Assembly (NCBI GenBank): GCA_020086605.1
Contig: JACBWW010000029.1
Span: 1,316,748 to 1,380,747, forward strand
Length of the DNA: 64,000 bases
Direction of reading: 5' to 3'
DNA from: Lanius collurio
Lineage: Eukaryota; Chordata; Aves; Passeriformes; Laniidae
How positions within the stretch are numbered: position 1 is the first letter of the stretch; each line of letters opens with the position of its first letter. The translations under genes were made by a program, and so were the position numbers. This document shows positions 11,501 to 23,546 of this stretch, piece by piece. The notes beneath the pieces are model-generated. The model did not search any database, was not told the DNA's origin, and saw only the letters and a list, made by a program, of their open reading frames with translations.

Positions 11501-14130
11501 TGAGCTGCAGGGGTTGTGTGGGTCAGGAGCAGCTCCGAGTGCTCCCAGGGCTGGGGCCATCAAAGGCAGCCATGGATTCGTCATTTCCCACACAAAGCAC
11601 AGGGCTGGGATCCAGGCACCCCAGAGGAGGAAGAGCCTTTTCCTGAAAAGGTTTCCACTCTGGGAATCTTTGCCAAGAGCAAAGCTCTTGGTGCTGCAGA
11701 TGCTCCAGGCCTTTGCCTAACTGAGATAATGAGAAGGATTTGGAGGGAATTTACATTTTTTACATGCTCATTCCAAGAGTTATTCCTGTCAGAAGTCACC
11801 ATGAGCCAGAAATAAAGGTGAGCTCCAGGCAGCACTTCTGACCCTTCAGGAATAGTTGCATTTCCAGGGAGTGTTTGCAGGACCATTCTGGGATGTTCCC
11901 ACCAGCAGCAGGCAGTGCATGATCCGTGTCCTGCCAAAAACACCTGTCCCAGAGGAAATCCCATCATTTTCCTAATGTGGGCTGAAAAGAGCTAAATGCT
12001 GGAGTACTCTGAGTGTCCAGGGAAAGGGCAGAGGAACACCCGAGAGCTCCGTGAGTGTGGCTGAGCATGGATCTGTCAGGGGGATTGAGGGACAGTCCAT
12101 GGGAGTCCTTTGGAAAAGCTGGATGCACCAATGGCTGTGGTGCACTGCAGTTATAAAGAAGGAGGAGACACTTCAGAGCACTCTCATGGTTTCAGATGTT
12201 GCCAATGATTTCTGGTCCCTGAGTTTTTAAATTATATAAAATACATGTTTGAAACAAACAGGAAATTGTCCTTTAGGAATAATCTGTGGCTGAGCTGAGA
12301 TGTGAGGGAGTTGTTTGGATAATTTGTGTCCCCTTCAAGCAGCGCTTGCACGGATTTTGTCCATTCCAATCCCATTAGGTTGATAATTGCTGCAATTAAG
12401 AGTGACAGTGGTGACTCCAGCCCCACACATTTCCATCAGGAACAGCAGCCTGGGAAGGCAGTGACTGCTCCCAAGTCAGTGATGCCAGATGAAGTCATTG
12501 CACTTGTCAGTCACTCTGGCACCGTTCTCCTGATTAGAAACTTGCCCTTTTTGGGTAGGAGCCACCCAACAGCTCTGGGCCTTAAGGATGTTTGGTTGTA
12601 ACCAGAAACTTCTCCCGTAGTTGGGTAAAAAAGACCTCACCTTAAAGGGCATCTGAGGAAAGAGCTTCCTGACCCACATCTGCCAGAATTCCTGCCCCAG
12701 CTCCATTCCTCCCAACCCTTTGGAATGAGCAGGAACATTTGCCCGTGATGAAGATAATGGGAGAAAATATGTATGAGAATGAGTCACTGAAATTTTTGTT
12801 CAGAGTGCAATATCCAGCATCCCCAGAGACCTTTATTTATAGCCTAAGCAAACTCAACAGAGTTGCAGGAGGACAAATGAAACTGTAGGAGAAGCTGAAG
12901 TAATGAGTAATAACTCCAACAGGTTCTTTCCATCACAAATTAAATGAGCACATCAGGGTGGTAAATCTGCAGAAGACCTCAGACAGTTTTATCTCTGTGG
13001 AGGCCTGAAAGACCTTCTGGAATACACATTGGAGAAGAGGTTTCATTTCATGGTTGCCTTTAGTAGATGTCTGGAATAGAAACAATGGCAGATCTGGAGA
13101 GTGTTCAGAGTAATTGCCATGGTCTGCATCTCATCTGTGTGTGTGTCCTCAGTGCTGCCACCTCAGCCTGTGGTATTGCCATAAATGAAATATATTCATG
13201 TATGAAGTGTATCCAGGGACACAAAGTATTCCCAACTGCAAGAATACGATCAGAGCTCCTGTAACAGATCTGTCCCTCTCACCCTGACTGGGACCACGAG
13301 TAACTGCAGCCAGAAAAGGGATCCAGGACTTCTCCAGAGCTGATGGAGGAGGGACAAGCTCCTGTCATGTGAGATGGTCAATGTAAAAAAAGGATCCCAT
13401 GATTGATGTGTGATTTGCCTGTGTCTGCTTGCAGCAGGAAGGCACCATCAAGGTGCCACATGCATGGAGAATATCCCAAATGCCAGCACATTCCCCACCC
13501 TGGGGCTGGGATCTCCTCTGGCCAGACCCATTCCCTGCTGCCCCAGCTCTGGGTGTGGAGTGGGACCCAGCGATGCTCCTGGGCATGGCCTGAGCCTGAG
13601 GAGATGGGAGGTGCTCCCTGAGCTCCTGGGATGGGCTGCTGAGTGAATTTAGGCAAGTCATGCCCTCTCCCAGAGCCTGGCTGTCCCTGCCTTTCCCGAG
13701 GAACTGCTGCTGCCTGTGCTCTAAGTAAAACACCCTCAGACATTCAGCTGGCAGGCAAGAAATCCAATATATCCAAGCAGGATCGGTACAAGCTGTGAGG
13801 CAAATACAGCACAGTGACAGCCAAGCCTTCCCCCTTCCCACACACACACAGACAGCGATTCCCAGGCACTCCAGACAGGGAATTTTCTCCTGGTGATACT
13901 CACAGTCAGCATTGCCGTGCTCCTGCTGCAGGGAGGTTTTCACAGAGCTCTGTGTGCACATTTACAGTGCCAGCTCTGCTCGGCACTGCCCACACACAGA
14001 TGGGCACCAGGACCCCCAGGGAGGTGCCCAGCTCCCGGTGTCCTTCAGCCTGGAAACACGGAGCGGTTGGAAGGGCAGGCTGGGAGCTGTGGGGGAGCTC
14101 CCACCAGCTGTGCCAGCAGGATTTTTGGGG
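5526..14130. other. Intergenic DNA, no gene supported
   Basis: About 8.6 kb between the ADRA1B 5' end and the first microsatellite. All open frames are short, overlap on both strands and match no family I recognise. There are AT-rich tracts (for example 8810-8940 and 10880-11105) and a short CA run near 13838-13850. Some AT-rich parts could be conserved noncoding DNA, but that cannot be judged without an alignment. Confidence 0.7.
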
Positions 14131-14203
14131 TGGATGGGTGGGTGGATGGATGAGGGGTGGGTGGATGGAGGGGTGGATGCATGGATGGGTGGATGGAGGG
14201 GTG
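14131..14203. repeat. GGAT/GGGT-type microsatellite
   Basis: About 73 bases of imperfect repeats built from TGGATGGG, TGGATGGA and AGGGG. On the minus strand it reads as CCATCCAC-type repeats and produces the Ser/His/Pro-rich open frames in this area, which are not genes. Confidence 0.92.
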
Positions 14204-17200
14204 ATTCTCCTGTCGTGCTCTGCACGTCACTGTGAGCTCAGTGCTGCCGAGGAGGGGATGCATCTCCAGCTGCAGGGCTGGCTTGCATGGTGAATGCAAA
14301 GTGCTCCTTCCAGGAATGAAGGGAACCTCCAAGGAGGCTCTAATTGAGATTTTTTTTTCACTGTTTCTTGCTGGATTGTACCAGAAATAATTTCCAAATG
14401 CCTGAAATGTAAACTGTTCCTCTGGGAAGCAAATAATTTAGAGGTGGTGATTGGAATCTTTCAGCAGAACAGATTTCCATCGATTTATTTGAAGTATTTC
14501 CAAATTCTTTAAAATTCTTTAAGATTCTTTGTAATCCACACTTTCCATTGGAACCTGGAGAGTTTACCAAACTTTCTGTTACATGGCAGGAAGGAAGTTG
14601 TGATTGGATTCAGGGAAGGAAAGGCCCATCAGAAACAGCTCCGTGGCACAGTCATTCCCTGGAATTCTGGGTCAGCATTGGGATTCCTCCTCCCCTGTCC
14701 CAACACTCAACTGCTCACCCATATGGCCCTCAGATTTCACTCCTTTCCCATGGTTTTCAAGAGATTCATCCATCACTTTTCTTCTTTCCCTGCCTGTTCC
14801 TGGCTCTGTTCTTTGCTTGCAGGCAGATCCCTGGCTGTAGATGCACCTTCCAGCAGGAGGATGCAATAAATGCCAGAATCATGAGTTGATATGAGATAGT
14901 TGAACATTTCGGGATGAAAAGTAGGGCCTTGTTTTCCTTTTAGACTGAAGAAACTGTTTTATGGAGTTTAAACAATACTGTGGCCATGGCATTGACTTCA
15001 CTTGGCTTGATAGAAACAGAAAATATGAACTGGACATCTCCAAAATGGTCCTTTTCCTTTGTGTCCACCCAAAAGATACATCTGGGCTGCTTTGGTGGCT
15101 GAGCCATCCCTCATGCCAAGGGTTTTGCTAAGCTGGGACTGCAGCTGATTGACCCCTCAAGCTGCAGGGAAAGGCCAGCCAAAAATGAGAAGAAATTTCA
15201 CCAGTTTGACCAGTGCTGCTGGGAGAGGTGCCTGCAAAAAGGCTTTTGGATTTCTAGTTCACAGGGCTGTGAGAGGGAAATGTTCTGATGCAGAGCACTG
15301 GGACAGAGAAGACTTTGGCATCTGCATGGATCAGGACGTGATCCTCTGCAAGTGCCACCTCTGAGCTGTGCCCTTCCATGACCTGCCCCTGGACATCCAG
15401 CCCACACCACGGGGTCACTCCATGGCTCCCCAGGGACAGGTCCGAGCCCTGGGCCCCTCTGGGAGTCTGGAGCTCCCAGAGCTGCTGTGGCAGCCACCAA
15501 ACCCAGGTGCACTTGGGCTGAAATCAGCAGGGCCTCACCTCATCCCAGGGCAGGAGCACTGCAGGGAGGAGCTGTGGGGGCAGGGACAGTGGGCACAAGC
15601 TGAGCCTCTTTAAGGGCTGGTGCCAGAACCCCCTGGCAGTGCCATTCCACCCCTCTGTCCTTGTCACTTATCAACGGGCTCTTGCTTCCTTTCCTAAAGC
15701 TTCCAACTCTGCTTAATGAAGTTATTCAGGTTTGTGACCCTGCTGGGGCTGGAGCTCTCCAGACATTGTTTCACCCCATGTTCTGCCCACTCTGTGCTCT
15801 GGTGGCTCCTGGGTTCCTCCTGGGACTTCAGTCCAGGCCTGGCTGCCTCTGGCTGCTTTAACCCAGCCATGATTTACGTTTGAAGAGGACACTGAGGCTG
15901 CAGCTCTCAGCTTGAGCACTGCTATTCCTGCACATTTCTGCTTCTGATTCATCGCTCTCCTCACTTCTTATTCTGACATTTATGGACTGAGTAATGGGCA
16001 CGATGGGTTTTTACTGAGATGAGCTCTCAGCAGACTTGCAGCACAGATTTTGACAGGGGGATGGATGTTCTGGGTTACATCTAATAGCCATTTAATGAAT
16101 ATTTTATTAAAATAAACTTAGTTAGTGTTTTGTGGCTGCGTGGAGCAGTAACTGCTTACAAATCTGTGGTCAGGAAAGCTTCGAGCTCATGGCAAATTTC
16201 CTGTTCCTAGAGCAGGATCTTCTTTCTCAGCACCATAAGGCCAGAGGGACACATATGCTACTAAATGCTACAAATGAGAATAGAGTGCATGACTGTGAGG
16301 AAAAACATTTGGTTTCTACTGTTGATCAGTGAAATTTCAGCACAATGAGACCCTGTGCTGGTGCCAAGACAGTGTCTGAGAGAAGTGGAAAAGTTTCCAA
16401 GCTTTGAGACTTTCAGAGAATTCTACAGATAAAGCCCCACATCCCAGTTTATGGGGGATGCAGGACTGCAGTTTGGGCAGAGGGGGGATTTTTCTTCTTG
16501 AGTGTGGGCTTGGCATCCAAATGTCTCCAGTCCTGATTAAAGAAGCTTTCTTGCAAACTGATGTATTTTTAAAAGGTTTTCTTGCATCTCCCTGGTTTGC
16601 ACATGAGGTTTGACATTAACAGGATAAAAAGCCCTTGCACCTTTCCACCTCCCAGGCAGTTCTGATCTGGCTGTGTTACTGACAGTAAAAATCTCCACAA
16701 ATTCCCTTCAAGTGACACTTAAAACTACCAGGAGAATATCAGCAGGGTGATAACTCCAGACAAAAGTAGGGGTTCCAAGGAAGAGTGAATTAAGGAGGGC
16801 AAGGTGGGCTGAGTTTTCCCTTTGATGGATCTGTGTCTCATCTGCAGTTCCAGCAGTCACAGTGGGAGTTTTCACTCTCTCACAATTATGTGGCAGCAAT
16901 CACATTTTCTTTTAGCACAAACCTTCCTCTCCTTCAATTTTTCAAGTTATCTGTGTTAAACTGAGGAAAACCAGGCTAATTATCAGGAAGGACTTGGAGT
17001 CAGGTCTGGGATCAAACCTGCAGCCCTATAAAGCTGTTTGCAGCTGTGGGGGAAGCCCCACATTTCTCTGTACTCAGGTTTAGGATTCTCACAGTCCCAG
17101 AACCCCAGCAGAGGCTGTGGGGTGAGAACCTGCTCGTGTTCTGTGCTCACTCCAGCACGGAGGGAAGGGGCCAGGGCTGGCAGCAGGGAATGGGATTCTC

Positions 17201-17737
17201 CTCTCCAGGGGAAGGAGCCCGAGGAGAGGGCTCTGAGCAGCCCCACACTGCCATTCCCACCTGCAGAGCACAGGAGAGCAGCCTGGGGGGATTTTGGCCA
17301 ATACTTGCACATGGTGACCACAGGAAATGTGGAAGTGGTGCCAAAGGGTGGGAGGGAAGAGCTCTGGAAGGCTGCAAACCCTCCTGGCTCATCCCACAGC
17401 CCCGCAGGTGGGGATTGGGAAAGATCTGCCCCAAATTCCCCCCACGTGGGGAGTCAGAGCCTGGCACCGGGGGCTGTGCTCAGGCTGGGTTTGGGGCAGG
17501 GGGGGTGAGCTCCTCTTGGGGAAGGGGAAGTGTTGATTCCTTTCTAATTTCAGCTCATGGTGTGTATTCCAAGTGTTTTCCTTGTCCCTGCTGAGCTCTT
17601 GGAAGGCTGATTTCACCTTCTGCTGTGTGCCTGGACTGGGATGTCCCTGGGCTCAGGGGCTGCTGTGATGAGTCCTGCAGGCACCAGAGACCGAGGGGCT
17701 TTGGGGAGGGCAAACTTGCTTTGGGAGATTGAAAATA

Positions 17738-17778
17738 TTCCTTGATAACTTGGAAAAACCAGCAAAGTTATCAAGGAA
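17738..17778. repeat. Perfect 14-bp inverted repeat (hairpin)
   Basis: TTCCTTGATAACTT at 17738-17751 and its exact reverse complement at 17765-17778 are separated by 13 bases. Each arm carries a TGATAA (GATA-factor type) core, in opposite orientation. It could be a fold-back or a paired binding site. No transposon ends or target duplications are evident. Confidence 0.85.
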
Positions 17779-19652
17779 CTCAAACTGGGTGAGGGTTTTT
17801 TTGACTAATTTGTAGCTCCTCTGCCACAATCTCCAAGTTAGGAATTGCTGGACAGAAGGACAGCATTGTTTGTTTGGGAGAGCAAGTAGCAGGAAAATCC
17901 TCTTAGCAGAATTTGTCTGGGTAAAGAATTTTATTTGAGTATTTTTATTAAAGAAACCCTACCATGAAAATTAGCTTTACTTTTGTCTAACATAAAGAAA
18001 GAAATGCCACCAACATCCCCCTTTCTGGAGGAGCCCTCCATTGTATTTAATTTCAGAGCAGTTTTACGTTCCAGCAACAGGAATTTAATTACTATCTTCT
18101 TTTCTAATTAATTTCAATATATTTAATTATAATTTTCTGCAATGGTCAGTGCTTTGGACACTTCATATAATTATAAGGGATTGTGATGTGATTTTGCATG
18201 AATGAATATTCACTGGTTACAAGAATCTCAATCTCTCTTATTATTAAAATGTTCCAGAATCAAATTCAGTGATAGCTTAAAGCTGGGTTGCAGAGCCATC
18301 ATTTTTCAGGTGATTGAAGAAATGAGAAGTTCAGATTGTTTTGCAGCTCCATCTCTGTTGCAGCAGGAGATGGACAGCTCAGGAGTCTGGTTTGCTCAGC
18401 GAAATGGAAAACATGAAAACAGTAACCCAGAAATTAATTAGAAATGGGCTGAGACAGAAGAATGAGCCTTGAATTTTAAACATATTAGATTGGAGGGAAC
18501 GAGTAGTTCCTGTTCATCTTCTGAGTTCAGCTAAAAGGGGGAGGGAAAAGGGCAGGGAGGGGCTGGAGTTTGAGAGTGGAGCAGCCCTTGGCAGCAGGGG
18601 CTTGGCTCAGCCCCCCGGTGTTTATTTGGGAATAGAAGCAATAATTGATGTTTCTCCAGTTGCTCAACTGCTCTGTGTTGTAAATTCCGGGCAGCAGAGC
18701 AAAGCTTTTGGTCCTTACAGGTACATAAATCCACTTAGGATAATTCCTGAGGTACCTTTTGCTGCTTTGCCTCTTGGTTCTAAGAAGGGACCTAAAAATA
18801 TATTACCTGGGAGCCCTGAAATGGCAAAGCGAGGCTGCAGCAGCTCTGGAAGTTGCTGGGGTTTGTTTTGGGGTGTGTGGGAGTTCTTGTGTTTGTTTTA
18901 TGTTGGGGGGATGATCCCCTGGTTGGATTTGTTTATCTCTGTCCCCTGGGTGTTGCACCGTGCCTGGGTGAGGCCCTAAAAGCCAGAAATAAGGAAAAAG
19001 AGGCTGAATTTGTCGAAGTACAAAAAGAAGAAGAACAACGCTGGGGAGAGCAGTGAAAACTGAGGTTCTCAGAGATTCCTCCTCAGGATTTTATGCTGGG
19101 AATGGTGAAAAGGGTGCTCTTAGTCCTGACCCCCAGGAGCAGGGGGAGCAGGGCTGCAGTTTTCCTTATGGAAATCGTGAGGGGGGTTTGATCCCACTCT
19201 CCCAAAGCACTTTGGCTTTTCGTGGTGCTTCCATGAGCAAAGAGCTGCTCTGGCTGGTGCAAACTGGGACTGCAACTGGACCTGGCCTAAGTTAGACCTG
19301 GTTTTGTAAAAATGGAAGGTCTGCCATGAGAAAATGTTGATAAATCTGAATTTATTTCCTTGTCTAACAGCAATGGCTTTCCAGCAGCAGTGGATGTTTG
19401 CTGTGGGGCTTCCCCAGAGCTGTTTCTCACTCGGGAGCTCAGCTGCCTCTGTCCCAGACCCCACAGAGAACTCACTGGCATCTTGTGCTCCAGTTTATGG
19501 CTCCCTCACGTCACTCAGGCTCCAGTTTTTCCAAGTTTTAGTGGAATGCCAACAAAATATGTCTGAAACCAAGTTTGGCACATGCAGTGAAAGGGTGTGA
19601 GAACAAGGTTATGTTTTCATGAGAACAAGTGTTCTCTTATGAAATAGAGATA

Positions 19653-19688
19653 AATAAAGAAGACAAACATTGCATTAAAAAAAAAAAG
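19653..19688 (+). other. AATAAA signal followed by an A-run
   Basis: AATAAA at 19653-19658 is followed about 18 bases later by a run of A at 19677-19688. This spacing resembles the end of a retroposed polyadenylated transcript or a genuine poly(A) site. I find no recognisable coding sequence upstream, so the origin is open. Confidence 0.3.
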
Positions 19689-20463
19689 AATTTAATGAGC
19701 TGGAATTGTGGTCAGTCCCAGGAAAAGCTCTTTTTTCCCTCTGTTTTGGGGTTTTTTTTTTCAGTATTTAATTAATTGCTGGTAAATGACTACTTGAAAG
19801 CAGTACCCAAATTTATATCTGATTTCTCGCATGCAAGTATTGATTCAACATTTGTTGAGTCACATTCTGCACTTTGCTCAGAATAGATTTCAGGTTTCTG
19901 TGGAAATTTACAGCCAATTTCCAGCCAGAACAGTTGTTCTTTCTTATAGAACATGCTGATTATAATTACAGACATGTATTTATACAGCCATGATCCACAT
20001 TCTTCCTGATGAGCAGGGAGGTGAACATTCCATTCATGGAAACTCAATTATTTTCCCATTCCATTCTCAAGTGCTCAGTCTCAAGAGTGTTCAGGGAGAG
20101 CTCCCCATGCCTGCTTGGGGCCCACTTTGTGGGACAGGGAATGTGGGACCTTCCCTCATCCTGGGATGGTTCTGGCCCAGGAGGATCCCCCCTTCAGGGG
20201 GAGGTGCTGGAGCTTGGGCAGTTCCAATTTTATGAGCAGCAAACGCTGTTCTTCTGCTCAGGTTTAAAGCAAAAAGGGAGAAAAAGAGAGCCCAGTGCTG
20301 GTATCCCTGAACTGGGAGGGAGATTCCCTTTGAGAGGTCTCCTCTGGGTTCTGTCACCTCAGGAGGTTTTTGGGTTGCAGCATCCGGGGTGTCCCTGTTG
20401 TCCCTGCAGAGGGATCTGAGGAGAGCCCCTGACAGCCCCTCAAGCAGAGGCTGTTCCAGAGAA

Positions 20464-20755
20464 CCCTGGAACATCCTGAGCTGGCAGGACCCACAGGATG
20501 ATCCAGCCCAGCTCCTGGCCCTGCCCAGACCCCCAACACCCCACCCTGGGCATCCCTGGCAGCGCTGTCCCATCGCTCCTGGAGCTCTGGCAGCCTCGGG
20601 GCCGTGCCCATTCCCTGGGGAGCCTGGGCAGTGCCAGCACCCTCTGGGGGAACAACCTTTACTGAGATCCAACCTAAACCCCCCTGGCCCAGCTCCAGGC
20701 ACTCCCTGGGTGCTGTCCCTGTCCCAGAGCAGGAGCTGCCCCTCGGGAGATGCTG
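20464..20755 (-). mobile_element. CR1 LINE 3' fragment, minus strand
   Basis: The reverse complement is closely similar to the plus-strand CR1 copy at 59410-59690, including the shared stretches GGATCTCAGTAAAGG, AGGGTGCTGGCACTGCCCAG and the end ..GGTCCTTCCAGCTCAG. Avian CR1 copies are usually 5'-truncated 3' ends like this. Long open frames on both strands here belong to the repeat. Confidence 0.8.
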
Positions 20756-22002
20756 TGGCCTCTCTGTGAACATCCCATGCTCAGATTTGTAGCTCCATTG
20801 GGCAGATGCACAACTGGATCCTGGGATGCAACTCCAGCACTGGCTGGAGAAACCCCTCCTGGTTTAGCTCATCCCCTGGACAATAAAATCCCTGATTTAC
20901 AACTCTGAGGAGGAAACAGAGCACACTCTGGGTTGGTGGAAGCATCTGTGGGGCTGGTTTAAGGTGAGGAGGGTTTATGGAGCCTGCTCACACTTCTGCC
21001 TCCTGCCAGCCACCCTCTGGCTCTTGGAGAGGCAGAAATTTGGCACAAACCCTCCTGGTGCACTGCACAGCCCCCACTCTGGGCAGGAAATGCCCTTCAC
21101 CTCGGAGGGGGATGGGGGTTTAGCTCCAGCTCTCCTTGGGGAGGGACAGGAGCAGCTGCTCACAAGCTGGAGCCTCAGAAAGCCCCAGCACAAACCTGGA
21201 GATTTAACAGCAGAAGAGAAATTTGAAGCTGTTAAGGAAGAAAATCTGCTCTGGCCAGGCTGAAATCCTGCACTGAACTCAAGTTGGCTCCAAATTGCAG
21301 CCCTGGCATGGGGGAAGAGCTGTAATTGCACCCTCAGTCAGTGAAAGGCCATCTCAGCACTGGAGCAAGCTGATCATTTGCTTTTTCAGATAAATATAGA
21401 TATTTTGGCCAAATTAAGATTTTTCTCATCATTCATGAATTTACAGTGTTTGAGCAAAGGGATGGAATGTCCTGCAGTTCTGACAAGCATACAGTTTCAT
21501 AAATAACCCTCTTGACGTGGATGAAGTGAACTTTTTTTGAGGTTTAGGCAGGGTTTGGAGTAGCAGGGAATTTATTTGCTGGTTTTAAGGCAACCAGGTC
21601 TTTTATTTTCCCTCTTACCAATGGGCAGAATATTTCTGTTGGCTTCTCTGCTCTTTCCCCTTTCCACAATGAGGGCCTTTGGCTGTAGGTGAGGACTTCT
21701 AAAAATGTGTAGGATTTAATTGCAGTAAGGTAATGAATTGATAATGAGATGAAACAGGGACTATTCCATGAGCTGTAATTATGATTTATAATAACTCACA
21801 TCTTTGTGTTGTCCATCTCTATCTCCAGCACACACACAAATCTACCACTGAAGGAGACTGGGAGCGTTCTTTAGCACATGGACAATTTTTTTTCCTGTTG
21901 AGGAATTGCCAATCTCAGAGGCACAGAGAAAACCAAAGATTTGCAGTGAACTCAAATGCCTCTGCTCTGTTTGTGTTGTTGTGCTCTCCTGCCTTCCCCA
22001 TC
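20756..22002. other. Intergenic DNA, nothing recognised
   Basis: About 1.2 kb without a supported gene or repeat. The right half (from about 21360) is AT-rich. Open frames are short and of chance type. Confidence 0.65.
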
Positions 22003-22099
22003 CCTCCCAGCTGTCTCCAGTGACACTTTGCAATTCTTTTTTCCAGCCTTTGATTGGTTTTTTGGATTGTTTGAGGGGACTATTTGAATTTTTTTTTTT
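22003..22099. repeat. Direct repeat, copy A
   Basis: A stretch of about 97 bases that begins CCTCCCAGCTGTCT, contains CAGTGACACTTTGC and GATTGTTTGAGG, and ends in a T-run. A diverged copy in the same orientation lies at 23456-23546. Outside these limits the two loci do not match. Confidence 0.85.
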
Positions 22100-22829
22100 G
22101 GCATGTGTTGTTTTTGCTTCTCAGTCAGGTTTATCTGACTGTTTGGGCTGGTCAGACACTGCTGTTTTCTCCCCAGCTGTTTTTTTCAGTGTCTGCTTCA
22201 AAAGAAGTGCTCTGGGTCTCTGCATCAGGAGCTTTCTCAGCTCCTTTTAGTGACAGAATTCTGCACATCAACAGTTTTTGAATGGCCACGTGACCATCCC
22301 AGGAGAACTAAACAGAACAAAATGTCTTAGTGAAAAGAATTTTTTGGAATTTAATCACCAGCTGCACACTGTAGATCAGTGAGGGGCAGGTTCTTTTAAA
22401 GCACAAAAGCTCATTACAGCCAAAGAGTGGCTCTGCTTCCAAGTGCAGGAATTGGTCTGCAGTTGGTGGCCAGTGGCTCCTGGCCTGGTGTCCCACTGGT
22501 TTCTGCAGAGGGAACGTTCTCCAAAAGGCAAAGCACAGTTCGGGGGCTGAGCACTAAACAAGAAACGGGAAAGGAAATTTCAAATTCGAAAAACAAAACA
22601 AGACCAAAAGAATCAAAGAGCCCAAACAATTTAGAAGAAGTGTCTGTGTGCAGATTGTCTGGGAGCAGCAGAGTCTCCAGAGAGCTTTTCACACTTACTG
22701 AGCAAACTGAAAACAGAACATGCAGCTCGGGGCCACGGGGGCTGTTCAGCACTGGCAGGTGAAGCCCCCCCTGGCTGAGCAGGAGCTCTGCCCAAGCTGC
22801 TGGCACAGCTCAGGGCATGCCCAGAGAGA

Positions 22830-23330
22830 GCCAGAGCAGGAGATGGAGATTGCTACAGCTAAAAGTCTGGTTCCATGATATGATATCCCTTCTTGTACTG
22901 AACATGGCAATGGTACAACATCCAATCAATAGAGACAGAAATCCTTATAGAATTTACACACAACCTATCAAAACTACTACATTACCATACTGTGTTATAT
23001 TTTAACTCCCAAAAACTACTTTCTAAAACTCCTTTTTTCTTCCCTGCCACTCTGGCAGGGTTTCTCTGACCCTTGGACCTTTCTGTTTGCTGAAGCATCC
23101 TCTTCTCTGCTAAAGCCATTGTTCAATGCAGAGGGATTCTCCTTCAGCTGGCCAGCCCATTGTTTTTTGGCTGTACAGTAATTATCAGCTCGGTATCTCA
23201 GATCTCAGAGCCAGCTTTCATTTCTATTTCACTTACAGGTTTCATACTCTCAGAATCCTTTGCCAAGCAGTCACATTTATAAGGTTTCCCCATTTCATCC
23301 TCCCCACCAGGTGTTTGGGATGGAGCTGCT
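22830..23330. mobile_element. Possible degenerate LTR-like segment
   Basis: Between the two direct repeats lies sequence of different texture: a CA/AT-rich block with a CCAATCAAT motif near 22921 and a TTTATAAGG motif near 23277, as in an LTR U3 promoter. I cannot define TG..CA ends or target duplications and see no viral coding sequence. It could equally be unique DNA; boundaries are approximate. Confidence 0.25.
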
Positions 23331-23455
23331 GGCACAGGGACAGCAGGGATTCACTTCAGCCAGGGCTGGTGAGACACGAAAACCTCCCCAGCTGAGCTGT
23401 GACAGAGCCAAGGGACCTGTCCCTGCCCCTCTCCCCGGGTGCCATCCCCAGCCTC

Positions 23456-23546
23456 CCTCCCAGCTGTCTGCAGTGACACTTTGCTGTCCTTTTGTGCAGT
23501 CTTTGGGGTTTTTTGATTGTTTGAGGAGATTATTTGAATTTTTTTT
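23456..23546. repeat. Direct repeat, copy B
   Basis: Second copy of the segment at 22003-22099, same orientation, with scattered substitutions and a two-base gap. It keeps the CCTCCCAGCTGTCT start, GATTGTTTGAGG and the terminal T-run. The start-to-start spacing is 1453 bases. Confidence 0.85.

Larger units (their letters stand above)
14204..20463. other. Intergenic DNA, no gene supported
   Basis: About 6.3 kb of unique-looking sequence with no supported gene. It includes a perfect 14-bp hairpin at 17738-17778, a strongly AT-rich tract at 18085-18200 and a polyadenylation-like signal followed by an A-run at 19653-19688. The longest frames (up to 182 codons near 17046-17594) overlap frames of similar size in other phases and show no domain. 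Confidence 0.7.

Noticed and set aside
13365..13961. Minus-strand 198-codon frame
   Set aside because: Overlaps other frames of similar length, has no motif and no splice or promoter context.
19621..19636. Glucocorticoid-response-like palindrome GAGAACA..TGTTCTC
   Set aside because: The arms are perfect but the spacer is two bases, not the three needed for a standard receptor dimer.
20091..20773. Minus-strand frames of 203 and 139 codons
   Set aside because: Largely derived from the CR1 copy at 20464-20755, which has no intact reverse transcriptase here.
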